A stretch of DNA of 64,000 bases from Capitulum mitella (GCA_030062745.1 CP099847.1:25964923-26028922); one strand, 5' to 3'. Shown: positions 1 to 36,010, numbered from the stretch's first letter. The notes: generated by a model from the letters alone, not told the origin. Made by a program: numbers and translations.

Positions 1-362
1 CGCCTCCGTTCATTTCGCCGTGTTTTCGGCAAGAGTGGCTCGCAAAAAGCGGCGGCCTTCTCGATATTCCTCGTCGTTTTTCAGCACTCAAAGCTCCGAA
101 ACCGGCTCGAGACGAGCTGAGCCGAGTTCACCAGGACTGAGCGGAACGAACCAAGTAATGGCAGATTTGCTTCGAGTCGGACGGAGCAAATCGAACCCAA
201 TACCAGTCAGACCAGTTGCCGTGAGCCTCTCCACGTCAGTAAGCGGTGTTCTGAGCATTCCGACCCCTCCCCGCCCACCCCTTCTCTGCTCCGTCCGCGT
301 CAGGCCTCGCCGACTCGGGCCTCGCCCGGCCGGGCCTCGCCTGGCTGAGCCTAGCTGGGCCG

Positions 363-393
<31 letters not shown>

Positions 394-1440
394 TTGACTC
401 CCTGGGTACGACGGCGGCGGCCGCGGCGCGCGACACCGCTGAGAACGCAGGCCGACACGGCGCCGGCCGCCGCCGCTAATTGTTTGTGACCGCCATTGTT
501 CGTCGCCGGCCCGGCGCGGCCCGCACGGGACGGCCCGGCGAGGCCTTCTGATCTCGGGACAAGCTGGCGGGACGGGCCTCTGATCCCGGGGCGGGATTCT
601 GATCCCGGGACAAAAAGGCTGGGACAGCCGTATGTTCCCGGGACAAGGACGGCGGGAACGGTGTTCTGACCCCGAGACAGGTCGGTGGGATGAGCCCGTG
701 ATCACGGGACACAGTGGTGAGACACGAGTCTTCAATTCTGGACAAGCTAGATATGTAAATTTCTGAGGCCTTGGCAAGGGAGGACAAACGTGGGACCCGT
801 TCGAAGGCTAGCGGGACAGGTTTTTGGTCATGGCGTTACGTTATGGGGCCGCTCCTGCTGCCGGGACCACGTGATGAGATCCCACACGACTGTGTCCTGG
901 CCTCTTCCGGCGGGCCAGGCCTGCGGCTGCAAGACGGCGAATCGACGGTCTATGAGTCACGTCTTGAGAAGGACTTTTCTCACGAAAGAAGGCGTGTGGT
1001 ACCGAGGTTAATGTCGAGATCATCATTGTTGTGGTATAGCGGCCTGCTGTTTAACAAACCTATTATCCAATGGCAGGCTCTTTGTGCGGGAAGAACCGCT
1101 GATATAAGGCACCTTGTACTTCATCTTTACAACACGGAGTTGTAATGCCTGCATTGTCGCAATCCCTCGCAGGGGTGCGCCTTTGGCGTGCCAGTGACTA
1201 GTCCGGAAGACAGTTTCTAAATGGGGCTTCCTTATCGGGCAAGTTTTCCACGACGCGAAAGGAATTATGTCATTTTATGCGTTGCTGATTAGTTACTGTG
1301 CCACGTATTCAGAACTGAATCGTCTCTGCCGACCCAGCACCGCATGGTAATGCAATTTAACGATGCCTTGACTCCTAATGGGCGGAAACCCACCAGCACT
1401 TGTCGCGCTCTCTTTAATAAGTCCGTTTATTTGTTTCCAG
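1..1440 (+). other. Intron of the CCDC88 gene (5' part outside window)
   Basis: No exon can be supported here. The sequence is GC-rich with a GGC trinucleotide run near 361-388 and a degenerate repeat at 546-750. It ends in a clear acceptor (pyrimidine-rich tract then CAG at 1438-1440). The upstream exons, including the Hook domain expected in this family, must lie before position 1. Open frames on both strands look like by-products of GC-rich sequence. Confidence 0.6.
546..750. repeat. Degenerate 30-38 bp minisatellite
   Basis: About six or seven degenerate copies of a motif resembling CTGATCCCGGGACAAG follow one another at 30-38 bp spacing (for example near 548, 580, 599, 632, 664 and 698). 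It is intronic and not next to a visible exon. Confidence 0.6.
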
Positions 1441-23221
<21,781 letters not shown>

Positions 23222-24262
23222 CCGGCCGGCGCGCCGCCCGGCCGCGCGCGGAGCGAGCGCGCGAGCGACGCGCGGCCGCCGCCGCCTGTGACGTCACGGC
23301 CCAGTTTGTCCGCGGTTAGAGTGGCATTTCTCCATTTGATGTAGATATTGCATTATATGAACGCACATTAATATGTATAAGACAATCATGGATAGCGCTG
23401 CTTAACGTTATTATTTATGTTGGCGGTAGAGTAAAATCGTTTTATCTTCTGATCTCGACGTGTGAGGTTCTTTCCGACGGGCCGCCGCGGCCGCGCGTGC
23501 GTGTGTTCTGGCAGCTCTGCGATTCGGTGTGATGTCGGCTTCAGCGTCTGTCCCGGTAGCCCGTTTGTCGTGCGAGCGCAGGATTCGAGCCAGTCGACGA
23601 ACTAACGCTCTTCCAATGGCTTGTCACTGCCGACCGTCGCGCGCGGCTGAGCGCGTGGGCGCCCGGGGGCCCGCCGCGTCGTCTCAGCTTGTCGTCGTTC
23701 GCCGCCGCCGAGCTAGCTGGCCGCTGCCGCCGTGCGGCCGACCCCTGTACGCTTCTAGCCGCGGGCCGTACTGATTCGAAGCGATGTGATATCTGTTGTA
23801 GTCAGAGGACGTCCGCTGTAGAATACACGTGAACGTGTCCGCGCCGTGTGTTTCTCGGCGCGCCAAACGGTCCGCATAACCCAGATAGGCCGTTTCGCTC
23901 GCTGTGCAGGGCGCTGCGCGCGGCCGGCCTGCCAGGGCGTTCGCTCTGAGCGGGTCACGCTCACAGCGCCCGCTGGCGGCACGCCCTTCTGCTGCGGTGG
24001 CGATCAGGTGTCGGTCCGGCCCCGGGCCCTTGATCTGATCACCGTGGGAAGGCGGGGCGGCTCCTGGTCTGGTGTCGAACAGTTTAACGAGGCGTGGCTG
24101 TGTCAGCCGCTGCAGAGGCTGAATGCGTTCAGTTATGTCTGGAACGCTTTGCTGCTTCACAGTGTAACTACTGATGTACTGTCTCTTCAGTTTGGTTTGG
24201 TACAGCCACACAGCTATAAGACTGTGGTTATTATCAATAAATCAGTTCAGTCGTTTCCAAGG
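23222..24262 (+). other. 3' UTR of the CCDC88 gene (inferred)
   Basis: About 1 kb after the stop, no coding signal I trust. First AATAAA on the + strand that fits is at 24236-24241, so cleavage is expected near 24255-24265. An open frame of 175 codons on the other strand (23684-24211) has no recognisable domain. Confidence 0.5.
24236..24241 (+). terminator. Poly(A) signal AATAAA, CCDC88 gene
   Basis: Canonical hexamer followed within about 20-30 bases by T/G-rich sequence. Inferred; no transcript data. Confidence 0.5.
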
Positions 24263-27200
24263 TGGTAGTAGCAGAGCATTTAATTTTCTTATGGGTCACA
24301 ACAAACTGCGCATTCATCCCACCTGGTTGCAGCAGGCCAATTGAAACAAGCCATCAGTCATATTTCAGGCGTGTTTAATGAGCCATTACTGGAACATTCA
24401 TTTCTCTTGTGCCACTAAAATCTGCGCATTCACGTAAACTTATGGGAGCCGAAAAATAGACAGAATTTTAAGATAAATCAACCCGGCATTGCCAAAACCA
24501 TCCGTCGCTGATGTGCAGCCATCGTTACTTCGGACCATGCTGGGTTCTTCCCAGAAGCAAAATCATAGAATGAAAGCCATAAGCACGAGGACAGGTTAAA
24601 TCGCTTCTCATGTCTGCTTGTCGGGACAGTGCCATCTATCTACTTGGCGTTCTGGTTGACCCATTCACGGCATAGGTTAATCTGCAGGTCTTGAAGGATC
24701 GAATCGCGCGTTCGTCATAGCCGAAGCACTTAAAGACCAGCACGTGCAACTGAAAGCAGTCCAGTAGCATTAAATCAGACTTGGACTAGCCGATCGCCAC
24801 TTGTTTGTCGGCTTAATGGCTTGAGCGTCTTAGAAACTCGATGCGGTTCGGAAAGTCTGTTCATAAGTATGTGAAACGATGCCAAGTAAAAGACACCCCA
24901 GAGGTCATCCGACGTCATGCAGGTCGCGGTTCTCGCTGGTCATTGTGCTCCGCATTGTTCGGTGTTCCACGCCTTCTCCACTCATTGTCTTATCACTCAT
25001 TCATCGTCTGCGAAAAGAGTCAGACCTTTGCACACAGCTCTGTATTTTTGTCCAATGGGCGCATTTTAAAGAGTAATTTGTTCGTGCACGCAAGTGCTGT
25101 AAAGGGTGACCGTGCGCACCGCAGAGAAACGCATCGCTGCTCGCCTGCCGGTCGCCGCGTGGCGGTGACCGCCGGAATCTTAATGATCGGTGGCTCGGGA
25201 AATCTACCTGCACTTTGCCAAAGTGGTGTCATATGCATGTGGAACAATGCAACAGCCTTTGAAATACTTTTTGCGAACTTCTTTCTTGCACCTGCGACCA
25301 GCGCTAGTTCCTGAGTTCTCCGCTAGGATTCAGACGCGCTGTGGGAGTGCATTCGTGTCCGGTTTCTGACGATGCATAATTCCTCTTAACCCTATTCTCG
25401 TCACCATAACGGCGTATTCCCGTACCAATAACCCATAACGGCTATGGGCTTATTCGCCCCCCCCCCCCCCCCGAGATCTCGAGAACTTCTCGTTCGATTT
25501 CGTCGCAACAAACGGCAGTCAGTTTACCATGATGTACACTACATTTTTATAGCAAGGACGTTTAGAAGTTTTGGAGGGGAAGGAAACAAGGGGCAACGAA
25601 GTCAGAAAGTTCTTAGTTTTTTACTTGTTTTTGCTCCGTTGTTTATGGGCCGCCTCGAATGTGACTGGCATGAATGGAGAGTTAATCGATGGGAATTTGT
25701 CCATTGGTTCATAAGTTTGGAATTTCGAGAAAATCGATAGGCTTTCACAGTGCTTGGACTATGGGAGGACTATTTTTTTCAGCATTGAATTAACACAAAA
25801 ACGTAAAATATTTGTTTTAGCTTCTATTGGACATGTTGTACACAAGAGACACAAATCGCACCACATTGTTTTCATAATGTTGTTGTTGTTGGCATAAGTG
25901 GAGCCAGGGACATGAAAAAGAGGGAACTGTCATGTTCGCATGTTCATCAGGTCAGCTTACGAACTTTGGTCTTAAATGATTTTAAATGACCTCAAATCGA
26001 AGTCACGTGGGATGGCCTAGAGTTCATTTAAAATGTTTGAAGGCGATACCAGTCATTTGAATTGTCCATACAGTATACACCCCGCTTGTTGCGACTTCGT
26101 CATTTTTCGCCAGTTAGTAAGTTCCTATATTCGCCGATTTTTTTAAAACTAGTTTAAAAAATCGTGGATCTCCCGTATTTTTCGTAGCAGAAGCTGTATA
26201 AACAAATCTCCCGCTATTTCCTCATCATCAGAGTGTGCCTGTGATTGCCTCTAAGGGTAGCACCCCCTTGTTTACACGTGTACACGTTTTCTTTCTCCTA
26301 TCCTATTAGCCGAGCAGAGGCCGGGCCCAATCATAGGTCTGCGATAGTTTTTCTGCGCCTGTGATTGGCTCGCGGTGGGTAGAGGTAGGGGTGACTCAAG
26401 GCCAGTTTACGCGAAAGGTTTTGCCCACCGCGGCGGCAGGGCAGCTGATTAGTAGGTACTGTTTGCTGCACCTAGTAAGGCTTGAGTAATAACGTATTTA
26501 TGCACTTGTGCAATTACTATTTCAGGAAGTACTTATTATTGCATAACTGTGCCTTTACATGCATTTTGACGTCTGGTAGAGCGCTTGCAGGTAATGGGAA
26601 TAACTTAACTAGCAAAAAATGTGGTTTTGGGGGGTAGATTTGGTCTGTTCACGGATTCGTCGTATTCGTGGAGTGCTTCAGTACATACACACCCGTATAC
26701 ATAACCACCACAAATAACGGGGTCCGTAGTGGTTCTAAACGTTCTGTTTATGGACGTCGTGATATAGGGTACGCGCGCGGACATTTTAGGTCATAGCTCC
26801 GTGACCCGACCTGATATTGACCCGAAACTTGTATTAACAGAGGACACTGCGGTAAGTCATGTAAGTTCCTGATTTTTTTACTTCGAAGACTAGTGTCAAA
26901 AACATTTATGGGAATCAGATTTTGACTTTTGATTCATCTCACGTTTTAAATTCCATCTTAAAAATCCATTTTTGGCTGACATTTTTCTTCTACCTTCAAC
27001 AACGCCAAAAACGGCCCGGAACGCTGCGCCGAAACTTGGCCTGGCTCCGACCCCGGGCAAAACAAAATTATGACAATTTGACATAATACGTAGGAAAAAC
27101 AAGTAAAAGAAATCACCAAGTTTCACGAAGCTGCTTCAAAAACCTCTTGGAATGGCGGGGCAAAAATCGGACGGGGTTTCCGAAGCCCCCCCCCCCCATA

Positions 27201-27400
27201 CGGAAATAGGTTTAAAAGGCATTCGAACAATGAATGCGAATGCCGGTACCTCTTCATTTACGTTTCTCTGCCCCTTCTCACGGCGTCCTTCTCAGGCGTC
27301 GCTTTCCATTGACGGCCGAACTCGAACAACGGCAGGGGACCCCCACCGACAATCGGCTTCCGGCTATCAATGGTGCGTCGATGGCAGTCACGCATTCGGT
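24263..27400. other. Intergenic, no gene seen
   Basis: AT-rich DNA with two poly-C runs (about 25456-25472 and 27186-27197) and scattered short open frames. No domain, tRNA fold or repeat array stood out. Confidence 0.5.
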
Positions 27401-30400
27401 CTGTTCGGGGGCGTGGCGAACCCAGAATGATTTCGGGGGTACCACAGGCGGCCTGCTGGCTGTCGAGGTTGCGGGGCTTGCTCGGTCTGCTGGCGAGCAC
27501 GTGGCGTGGCCGGGACGACTGTGTCCGCATCTGCCCGGGACTACGGCATGCCATCTACCGTTCGGCCGGCCGTGGTCCAGAAGATGACGTCGAACATGCG
27601 CTGGTAAATCCCCGTCCCGGCCTGGCCGAACACCGATACTGTGACGTCACGCCCATCGCGGCACTGTGACGTCATGTCCACCGCTCCGCTGGCTGGGCCG
27701 CTGCTCCGGCTTCGCGTCCAACTTCTCTGTGATCCGAACGCGGTCCTTGCAGCCAGCGGCGCCGAGGCCACCTGACACCCTGTGCAATCATTTCCCCCTA
27801 AAATTGGTTCCAATGATTCACTTGCTAATGGTCGTGATCGAAGCCCAGAACAGGCAGTTATCTAAGCTGGCTGAGAGGCTAAGGAATGTCTGTTGCATGC
27901 ACCGTAGCCTGTTCGTGTACCATCACCGACGGTGTGATTCCAGGCGACGGCCGATTTTGGCGACGTTTCACAAGCCGGCGAGGATATCATCCCATCTTGT
28001 GTCAGTCATGTCACCAGTCGGTATGACTTTCTAGCAGGTGCGTAACCTGTAGCGCTCTAACAGCGAACCAGAGAGAGAGAGAGAGAGAGAGAGGGAGGGA
28101 GGGTAGAGGTTTAGTGGGCGGTACCTGGGGAAGACGGCGGGGTTCATTATGAACCTGACCCGCCGCGCGTGCGTCCTTGACTGGCCTGCAATCATGACAT
28201 GCATTCATGAGCCATTCAATTACGCTAACAGCTCTGTGACGTAGGCTCGAACGGAGAGGAAGGAGAATGCATTACACTGCTATAATTTTCCTCTCATTTC
28301 GTATCACGCGTTTTTGGTCTACTTTGCAGCACTAACATTTCTGTAATAAACTGAACAGCTTACAAATGCAGGAAACACAACCACTTCGTTCCGCTGTGTG
28401 CCGCGAAGCCCACTAACGTCAGCCGACCTGGACACGGACAGGCTGTGGGGACCTGCTGTGGCCCTCAGCCCAGAGAAACACACCTGGGGCGAACGAAGGG
28501 CGCGTGGAAACCAGTGAATGCTGTGGCGCACTTTCAGATATTCCCATTTCACGGTCCGTTAAGTACGATGAAAACTGCTGAACTGGAACGCCCGCAAAGT
28601 GAAAGGATTTCAAACACCGCCGCGATACAGGAAACCGTCATCGTTTAACCTCAGTCATTTCATGGCGTCGATCGTCCGCGCGGGTGTCGGCCTGAAGAAA
28701 TACTCCGCCACCGATCCCCGCGCCACTCCCACGCCCACACTGTCACACTTAACGCGCCGGCAAAGGCCGGCTCGCCATTCACGCCGAGTGGCGGCCGTTG
28801 ACTGAAATGTCGGTCAGCGCGGGCCGTGTCGGCGCGCGTGCGGTGCGAATCGGCTCGTTTCGCCGGCGGCGGCGGCAGGGTCAGCGCGGCCGTCGGCCCC
28901 GGCCCGCCTCGGCGCCCGACCTCGCTCCGCCGCCGCTGACCCTGCCGCGCGCGTCGCCTGATTGCCCGCCGACGGGGCCAAGGTGCTGGCGCGGCGAGAA
29001 ACGTCGTCGGCGTCGCGGCCGGCGCGCCGGCGGCGGCCGCACGGTCAGGGGTGCCGTTTGCGGTCGCCTGCGCCGGGAGCGGGCGGTGGCGCTGGGGCTG
29101 GCCGGGTCCGCTGCGGCCCGCCAGCGGGCCTGGAGGCGGTGTAGTCACTGGTCTTACGTCGATGCGATGGCTCGAGCACGGGGAGGAGCAGGCGCCGCCC
29201 TGCCGCCGGACAGTGGCTGTGACTTCGCGTTCAGCGAGTGTTACTGAGGCAACGCCCGCTCTGAGAAACGGTGATGCCCTCCGGGCGCTAGATGTGGTAT
29301 TCCACACCGCCCTTTTCATCTGAAACTCTCAAGAAGGCGACAGGATTAATGCCAGCGTCGACGAGGGTTCCGTAAAGTTGTTCTCGCGTTCTTTGATCAG
29401 CGTGCTCAATCAAAAACGCAGCCGACGTCTCAACTCTAGACGAACTCACATCAGAGTTGACGAGAAGCTATGAAGAGAGCTCGCTTCCGAACAATTCCTC
29501 CAGGCGTCCGGGTCCGGGGCTGAGCTGCAGGGGTCTCAGGACGGCGGCCGACGCTGGAAGGTCGTGACTCCGACGGCGGAGCGGCGCACGCCGATATCCG
29601 CCGGCAGAATGGACGCCGACCACGCACGCATTACCCGACCGCTTCATCGCCGCCGCGGGGGGGGGGGCGAAAACAACACTTGTGGAATGTCTGAGGAGGG
29701 GAGGTACGCAAACAGAATCACAATTACGGAACGTTTCTCGAATCGTGCTACCCCACACCAAAAACCTTTGTAATAAATTCGTCTTTTCAAAAGGCATATA
29801 TCGCTCGGAATATACGGAGGGAAATCCCTTTTTTGTCACCGGATTTAGTAAACAGTTTCGTGTGCTTAGACCGCACAATGACATTAACACTCCGTCATCC
29901 TTTTGACATGTGCTCTGTTGTACTTAATCCGATTCCTCGGTGATTCGGAGCTAAGCCACTGAGAATTGCCTGATATTGTGAGTTTGATAGCTTAATTGAT
30001 GTATTATTCCAGAGCCTCTCTGCACCGTGAATCTGTATGCACACTGCACCCAATACTTGCTTCGCCGACAATAACAATGAAAACGAGCTACCCACATTTT
30101 TTCTTCGTGGGCGACCATATGCAGCATAATATCCTAAAGGACACTACGCTCACGAGGCATCCCGTCAGACGCCAAAGGACATCTCAAACTGCACGTCAGT
30201 CCCCTTTCCCAGCACCGCCCGCAGCAGAGCGAGCTTGCCTCCCACCCAGCCGCGGCCGTAACGCACCGCACCTGCCGGCTTTAGACCGCGTCATCTCGGG
30301 CGCCGCCGGCCCGTTCGTCGTGGACCCGCTCAACCGCGTCCAGCGCCGCGCTGGCCAGCCGTGACTCGCCCTGGAAGCCGACGCCTGCTCCATTTACGCT

Positions 30401-32100
30401 TCTCGGATGAGTAGGCGGCCGGCGATTGCCTCACGCCCGCGGCGTTGCTCCACGCGGACTCCACCGTCCTGGACTCCGCCGGCCCGGACTCCAGCCGTGC
30501 CGTCAGGACGCGGGACGGGAGCTCCCCGCGGCCAATCGCAGAGTTTTCCTCGCGCCTGCCTTCGAGGGGATTCTGAGGAATCCTTTCAGGTATTCGGAGT
30601 ACAATGCCGATGGGGATTTTACCACACACGGACGTCAGCCGACCCGCTGCGGGTGATGGCCAACATAGCTGCCACCAATTTAGTTAAGGGACTGTCCGGA
30701 GGCTTTCGACATATTGCTTCCTCTGTAACTGCGCACGGGCATCGACATTGCTCTCGACTCCTTGCAGTGCCCCTGAAAATCCCCGCGAGGCACCGCGGCG
30801 TGAACGTTTCTCACGACGGCCCGCGGGCATACCGCTCGGCGGGGGACGAAGACGCTGAGCAAGGTCCACCTCAGACCGAGCTGTATCCCAGGACGGGGAC
30901 AGGCCACCCATCTCCATCCAGGGCAAACCTGCTCCTTTGGGAACAAACCCTGGCGCTGCCAATATTCAGCACTTTCAAAAGACCTCTCGCCAGATGCATT
31001 TGGGCGTGAACGTCTTCCGAAAGGATCGCCTGTTTAATTCGGAACAAAAATAATGTGCATTAGACCCCAAACGCCGAAGAATATTTTATACAAGAGACAA
31101 CAGTCAAGGTGTTGAATACAGCTGCGTTGACTCCTGACCAAAATGGCGCCCATGCGTGTCGCAGGACAAACGCGTCGTCTCAGCCAAGTCGCCCCTTCAG
31201 ACCTCCTCGTGCTGACTCGCTGTGTGTTCTGGACGTTCGGTGTTCCATTGACGCTCGTGGCGCTCGGGATACGGCATATCCCGGCCCCCTGCGCCGTATA
31301 TGGCTATTCATCCGCGCCCCGTTTGTACCTTCTGCGCAAAATTGGGGTTTATGATAGCACGTGTAATGTTGATTATGACAGAAAGGGCGACGATGTTGTG
31401 CGAGTAAGTGTCAGTGGTTCTTGAATTCAGGCGTGCTCAGTGCAGAACGAGTGTCCCGTAATGACACGTATTGATTTCGATTTTGTCCACTCGGTCTATT
31501 GTTTGGAAACATTTTCGCTGTTAGGGCACAGCCACTAGAGCTCGCCGTTTACTTCGTTACGTGTGAATGCTCATTTGCATAAACACATTATCTGGAATCG
31601 CAGGAAGTTTTTTTTGCTTAACCATTGGATAAAAAGCAACAGTACTTGAGGACGTACGTATGCCTCCCATGGTACTTTCTGAGGCCAAAAGCTTAACATG
31701 GAACTTAACCTCGGTCCTGACGGTCTTCCTGACGCGTTCGCTCGTTTTATTTGTTTGTGAGTTATGACATTCGGCCTCTTGGACTAGGTGTACAAAGTCT
31801 TCGTGTCTCTCTGTCTGTCTGTCAAACCTTGATGTCTCGTCAGGCGTCAGTTAGTCGTTTGCCTCCGCTCCGCTGGGACCCATCCGACATCGTCACGACA
31901 TGACGGCGTCACGCACGCGACGCTCCGCCGCGCGCTCCTCCTCCGGCGTTGCCTCGGGCACGTCGTCCAGACGCGCCCTGACCTTCCCATTGCACCGCGC
32001 GTTCCTCCCTTCGACGGCGAAGAGCAGCCGTGGATTGCGGCGTCACTTTTCAATCACGCTGCGATCCGCCCCAGCGCATCTTGAAGCGCAGTTTCTCTCT
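27400..32100. other. Intergenic with GC-rich islands, possible unplaced exons
   Basis: GC-rich islands lie at about 27430-27760, 28660-29250, 30200-30580, 30760-30960 and 31880-32080 in otherwise AT-rich DNA. Exons of all identified genes here are GC-rich, so these could be exons, promoters or decayed copies. I could not assemble a gene model or recognise a domain. A GA microsatellite sits at about 28070-28092. Confidence 0.4.
31893..32042 (-). other. Possible exon or relic, unidentified
   Basis: On the - strand a 49-codon frame without Met has a charged, protein-like composition (KVRARLDDVPEATPEEERAA then ERR) and a possible donor GTGCGT after ERR. No acceptor or partner exon could be fixed and I recognise no family. 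It may be chance. Confidence 0.2.
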
Positions 32101-35100
32101 TCTTTGTCGACGCACCGCTCAGGCTTGATTATTGGCGTCGTGGTCTTGTGTCACGTCGTGAGTCACGTCAGGCGTCAGTCAGTCGTCTGCTTGACACACA
32201 GTCTTGGCCCACTTGACCCATTTAACCCATCTGCCCCTCATCATGTGACCGGGTCAGCCAACCACTTCAAGCTGGGTCACCAAACCCCACACAGGTACGT
32301 CTAGGGCAGTGGCGTCGCCACGTATTCGGAACAGGAAGAGAAAATGGCAGTTTCTTCCTTTCCACCCATTGACACTGGGATAACGCTTAATTATCCCGAG
32401 CTAAAGAGCATTTGCCCCGCTGCCCCCCGTTGGTGCCGCCACTGACTTAGGGTAGCGCACCAGGAAGGCCCTGAAGGGCTCATCTTCATTAGGGCTCGGC
32501 CTCGCGAAAAAAAAACACGTCACAAATCGCTCGTCACGATGTGCTGTGTCACGACAGACTGATGAACATTTGTGAAACATGAACTTCTTTGGCAAACAGG
32601 CAGAGGCGGCTTTCAGGTGTAGACAATGTAAGCATTATTTATCTGATGAACTACTATGGTTTGTGACGAACATTTTCACTGCACAAACAATACGAATAAA
32701 ATGGAAACAACGATGGTACGGATTCCTCAAGCAAATTTCTCTAAATTTTCGTTCATGTACTTCATTCCCAAATTTGGAAAAAAAATTAATCCAAGAAAAC
32801 TGTTGTTGCATCTTGTTTCACCTCGTCGACTAGAAAAAACATCTAGACTGCCCCATTGTTCGATGTTGAAAAGCGTTTAGTTTGCAATAAGTTTCGTACT
32901 GAAGTTTTTGGATCGTTTGCGCCATTAACTGCTATAGTTAGTTATGAACATATTACTTCAATGGAAAACAACGTCTGCATAAAGTGATGGTAATTCTCAA
33001 GTGCTTAAATATTTGTTGTTTTAGAAAGCTTAATCGACTGGCGGATTAGAATAAGTGTTATTACTGTCTGCGAACTTGAGGGTGTGCCAAATATGTGAGT
33101 TCTCAATAAGATCATCTGGTGTCTGACTTTTTATGGTGCATGTCTTGATGAACTGTGGATAAACGAGACACTAACCCGGCACCGGCGAACGTTTCCGACA
33201 CTCGCACCAGCCTAGGGGGAGGGATATCGACTCCCTCGTATCTCAGGAACTAAGATTTCAGTCGACATGATTTCAGCGGCAATCGATAGAGCGTGTCTCT
33301 CTCATTTCAGTGTGCAAAACCTGGCCACTCACATCGGCCTGCGACACCGCAGATCCCGACCATGTTAGACTTCATGACCAAAACATGTGCAATACCTGTA
33401 ATAAGAAGCAGTATCAGTTAGCAAGTGTATCAATTAAGTAACAGTTTGGAAACTGATATGAAACGAAATGGCGCTGCTGGTACTATGCCATAACTACAGA
33501 AAAAAACAATCCTGGGGAAGCCCGGAAGAGTTTTGAAACTTCCGGTTGTAAAGTTATGATATTCGCAGTGGTGTTTAGAAGTGGTCGCCAGACGCTGGTG
33601 CTATCGTACTCCTGGTCGCCTTTTCCCACTCAGATTCGAGTTTCTCCTTCTCTCCTTGTGATGTTTCAGTTTATGGTCGCATGCACGTCGCGCTACATAA
33701 CCCTTACCTCTCCTATTGCTGATAGCTGGGTGAGCGGTAGCAGCGCTCGGCAGGCGCCGCCCGCCAGCGCCCGACGGCAGCCCACCTCATCTGACTTTGC
33801 CCGGCGGGTCGGTTCTTCTAATGTACATGGCGTCATAGACACTATAATTTTTGTCGGAGTTGTAAGGCTTTTGTAACGCCAGATGCGGTACTAAGTAGTA
33901 GCATTATTTTTGCAAAATAACCGTGGTCTTTGACTCCACTGGATCCCAGTTACAAGATAACTTTCACAGTTCGTGACATATTTAGGTCGCCAGCTTATCC
34001 TGGCCGTAAAAATAACAAAGCACTTACATCATACGATTTTCTGTTCGCGATAAGACTATGTGTATTTTGCTATGTGTTTCTTGGATGTATGGCTACATTA
34101 CCGAACAAAAGCTCACGGCCTGCCGGCCAACAGGCGCGCCTGAAATCGCCCGACATCATGGCATTATTTTGCCTCTGATTCCGACAAAGTGCTTTAACCT
34201 ATGTTATTGTTTTAAGGCCACGATTATCAAACTGATGAACGAACAGGTACAGAGATTTTGGTGGTCTCATCATGTACGATTCGCACGCAGTCGGGAAAAA
34301 ACGGAAGGGGTGGTGGTTGCGTTCAACCCTTCTACGCTAAATAACTCGTACTCGTTCTACACTCGTAACCCTCCTACGCCACCCGTGACCCTCAGGTGGT
34401 TACGGGTTACCGCCAGTGTTATGTCACGAATGTTTACCGAAGTCCCTGAAAGGCGTGGTGATGAAAGACACAAGTGCAAGGCTTGAAACGCCGCGGGGGC
34501 ATACCATGTACGGTGTTCAGACAAATAACCAAAACAACGAGGTACTGTTTAGAGGAAGGTGTGCAACACCAAAAGAGTTCATGACTTGTTTACCCATTTA
34601 GCGTCGCCCCTGAAAGCACGCAATTGCTCGTGATGTGCGCTCTGTATGCCACGCAGAGCGTGCGTCACGCTCATGCTCAAACCGCACGTCCGTGCCGTTT
34701 GGTCCATTTTTACTGAACCCTTCATAATCCGTTGGGGGAGGAAGGTGAATGGTGAGGACCAGGCCAAAAATGCGTTCTTTATGTCAAAGTTTGTATGTTT
34801 ACCCGTTGATCTACCAATTCATTCAACTTTTCTGTTTTAAACGAACGTTTGTATGCTTTTCACCCCAGGTCAATAAAGTCTGCAGGTCTGCAGATGACTG
34901 TTAACTTTGAGAAATCAGCAAGCATCTCCACTGGGCCAGAGGACCCCACGCGCCCTGCCTGTGAAGAGTTCAGTTGAAAATGTGTACCACACAGACTCAG
35001 AGCACAGGTCTTCCTGCGCCCCACTTGTGCCAACAGCTGACTGCGGCGTGACGACCGCAGCGGGGCAGAACTCAGCGTGACGCGTAGTAGGCACTGCTCG

Positions 35101-35940
35101 CGCGTAAGAACTTTCAAGCAGTGCACTGCACGCGCCGATCCGTCCTTCCGTTCACCCACTGAGCATGAGCAAAGTTTTCACAATAGACGCAGTGCTCAGA
35201 TAGTAGATAGATGGCTTGCAGTGGCGTAGGATTCTCGTAAGGGCGAGTCAAGGGTAAAATAAATTTCATTCCAAAACATGGAGAAATTGCCCCATTAAAA
35301 CAGTCCAACCGGAAGCTCATGCAATTAAAAGCACATCACTTTCAGTTTTAAGAGGTTTTTGCCTTTTGTGCAAATCACCCGTGGAATTAGACCAAATTTT
35401 AGAAACCTCTGACCATAAGGTGGGTCAACCGACCCCTCTGACCCCTTCTGGCTGAGCTATTGATGACCTGCATATGTGTGTCCTTCCTTCATTCACTCAC
35501 TCATTTATCGCATGTTTCCATCCGCGGTCATAGATGCCCGATTTCCAGACACGCCAGCTGAGAGGGACATCCAGCAGCGAATCCACACCCCTCCGAGACG
35601 GGAACCCGGCCACATCCCCACCAGTCTCGCACCCAGCCCGCCCTGCGCGTTATCCAGCGTACAAACGGCCCCGCCGCCCCGCCTAATTTCGCGTCCTCTC
35701 TCCGCGGCATTAATGGCGCGCGGCGTTGCGCAAGGCCGTAGGGCCGTGACTCGCACCACAAACGCCACCGGTGCGCCGCGCTGCGGCGGGCAGGCCCGGC
35801 CGATGGAGCCGCCTTCCGGCCCCGCCCGTGGCCCATTGCACGTGTGCACGCCCACTCCAGCGTGACCGCCGGCTGTCGGAGGGGGGGGGCGGCCCTGTGG
35901 TTTGACACGCCCCCGACCGCGGCCAAGGTAGGACCAGCGG
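32101..35940. other. Intergenic, no gene seen
   Basis: Mostly AT-rich to about 35500, then a GC-rich stretch (35560-35940) that leads into the promoter of cuticle gene A. Open frames on both strands of that stretch have no recognisable domain. Confidence 0.5.
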
Positions 35941-35951
35941 CGTGTCACGGG

Positions 35952-35992
35952 TATAAATCGGTCCGGGGCCAGGTGATCAGCACCAGTTCAGT
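35952..35992 (+). promoter_or_regulatory. Core promoter of cuticle gene A (TATA + initiator)
   Basis: TATAAA at 35952-35957. Two possible initiators follow: TCAG near 35977-35980 and the arthropod TCAGT at 35988-35992. Short 5' UTR to the ATG at 36011. Confidence 0.8.
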
Positions 35993-36010
35993 ACCGAACG
36001 CACAGCCGCC

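Noticed and set aside
23684..24211. 175-codon - strand ORF over the CCDC88 3' UTR
   Set aside because: No recognisable domain, no splice or promoter signals, and it overlaps the inferred 3' UTR.
28066..28100. Purine run that looked like a CRISPR or regulatory repeat
   Set aside because: It is a simple GA microsatellite; CRISPR arrays are not expected in animal DNA.
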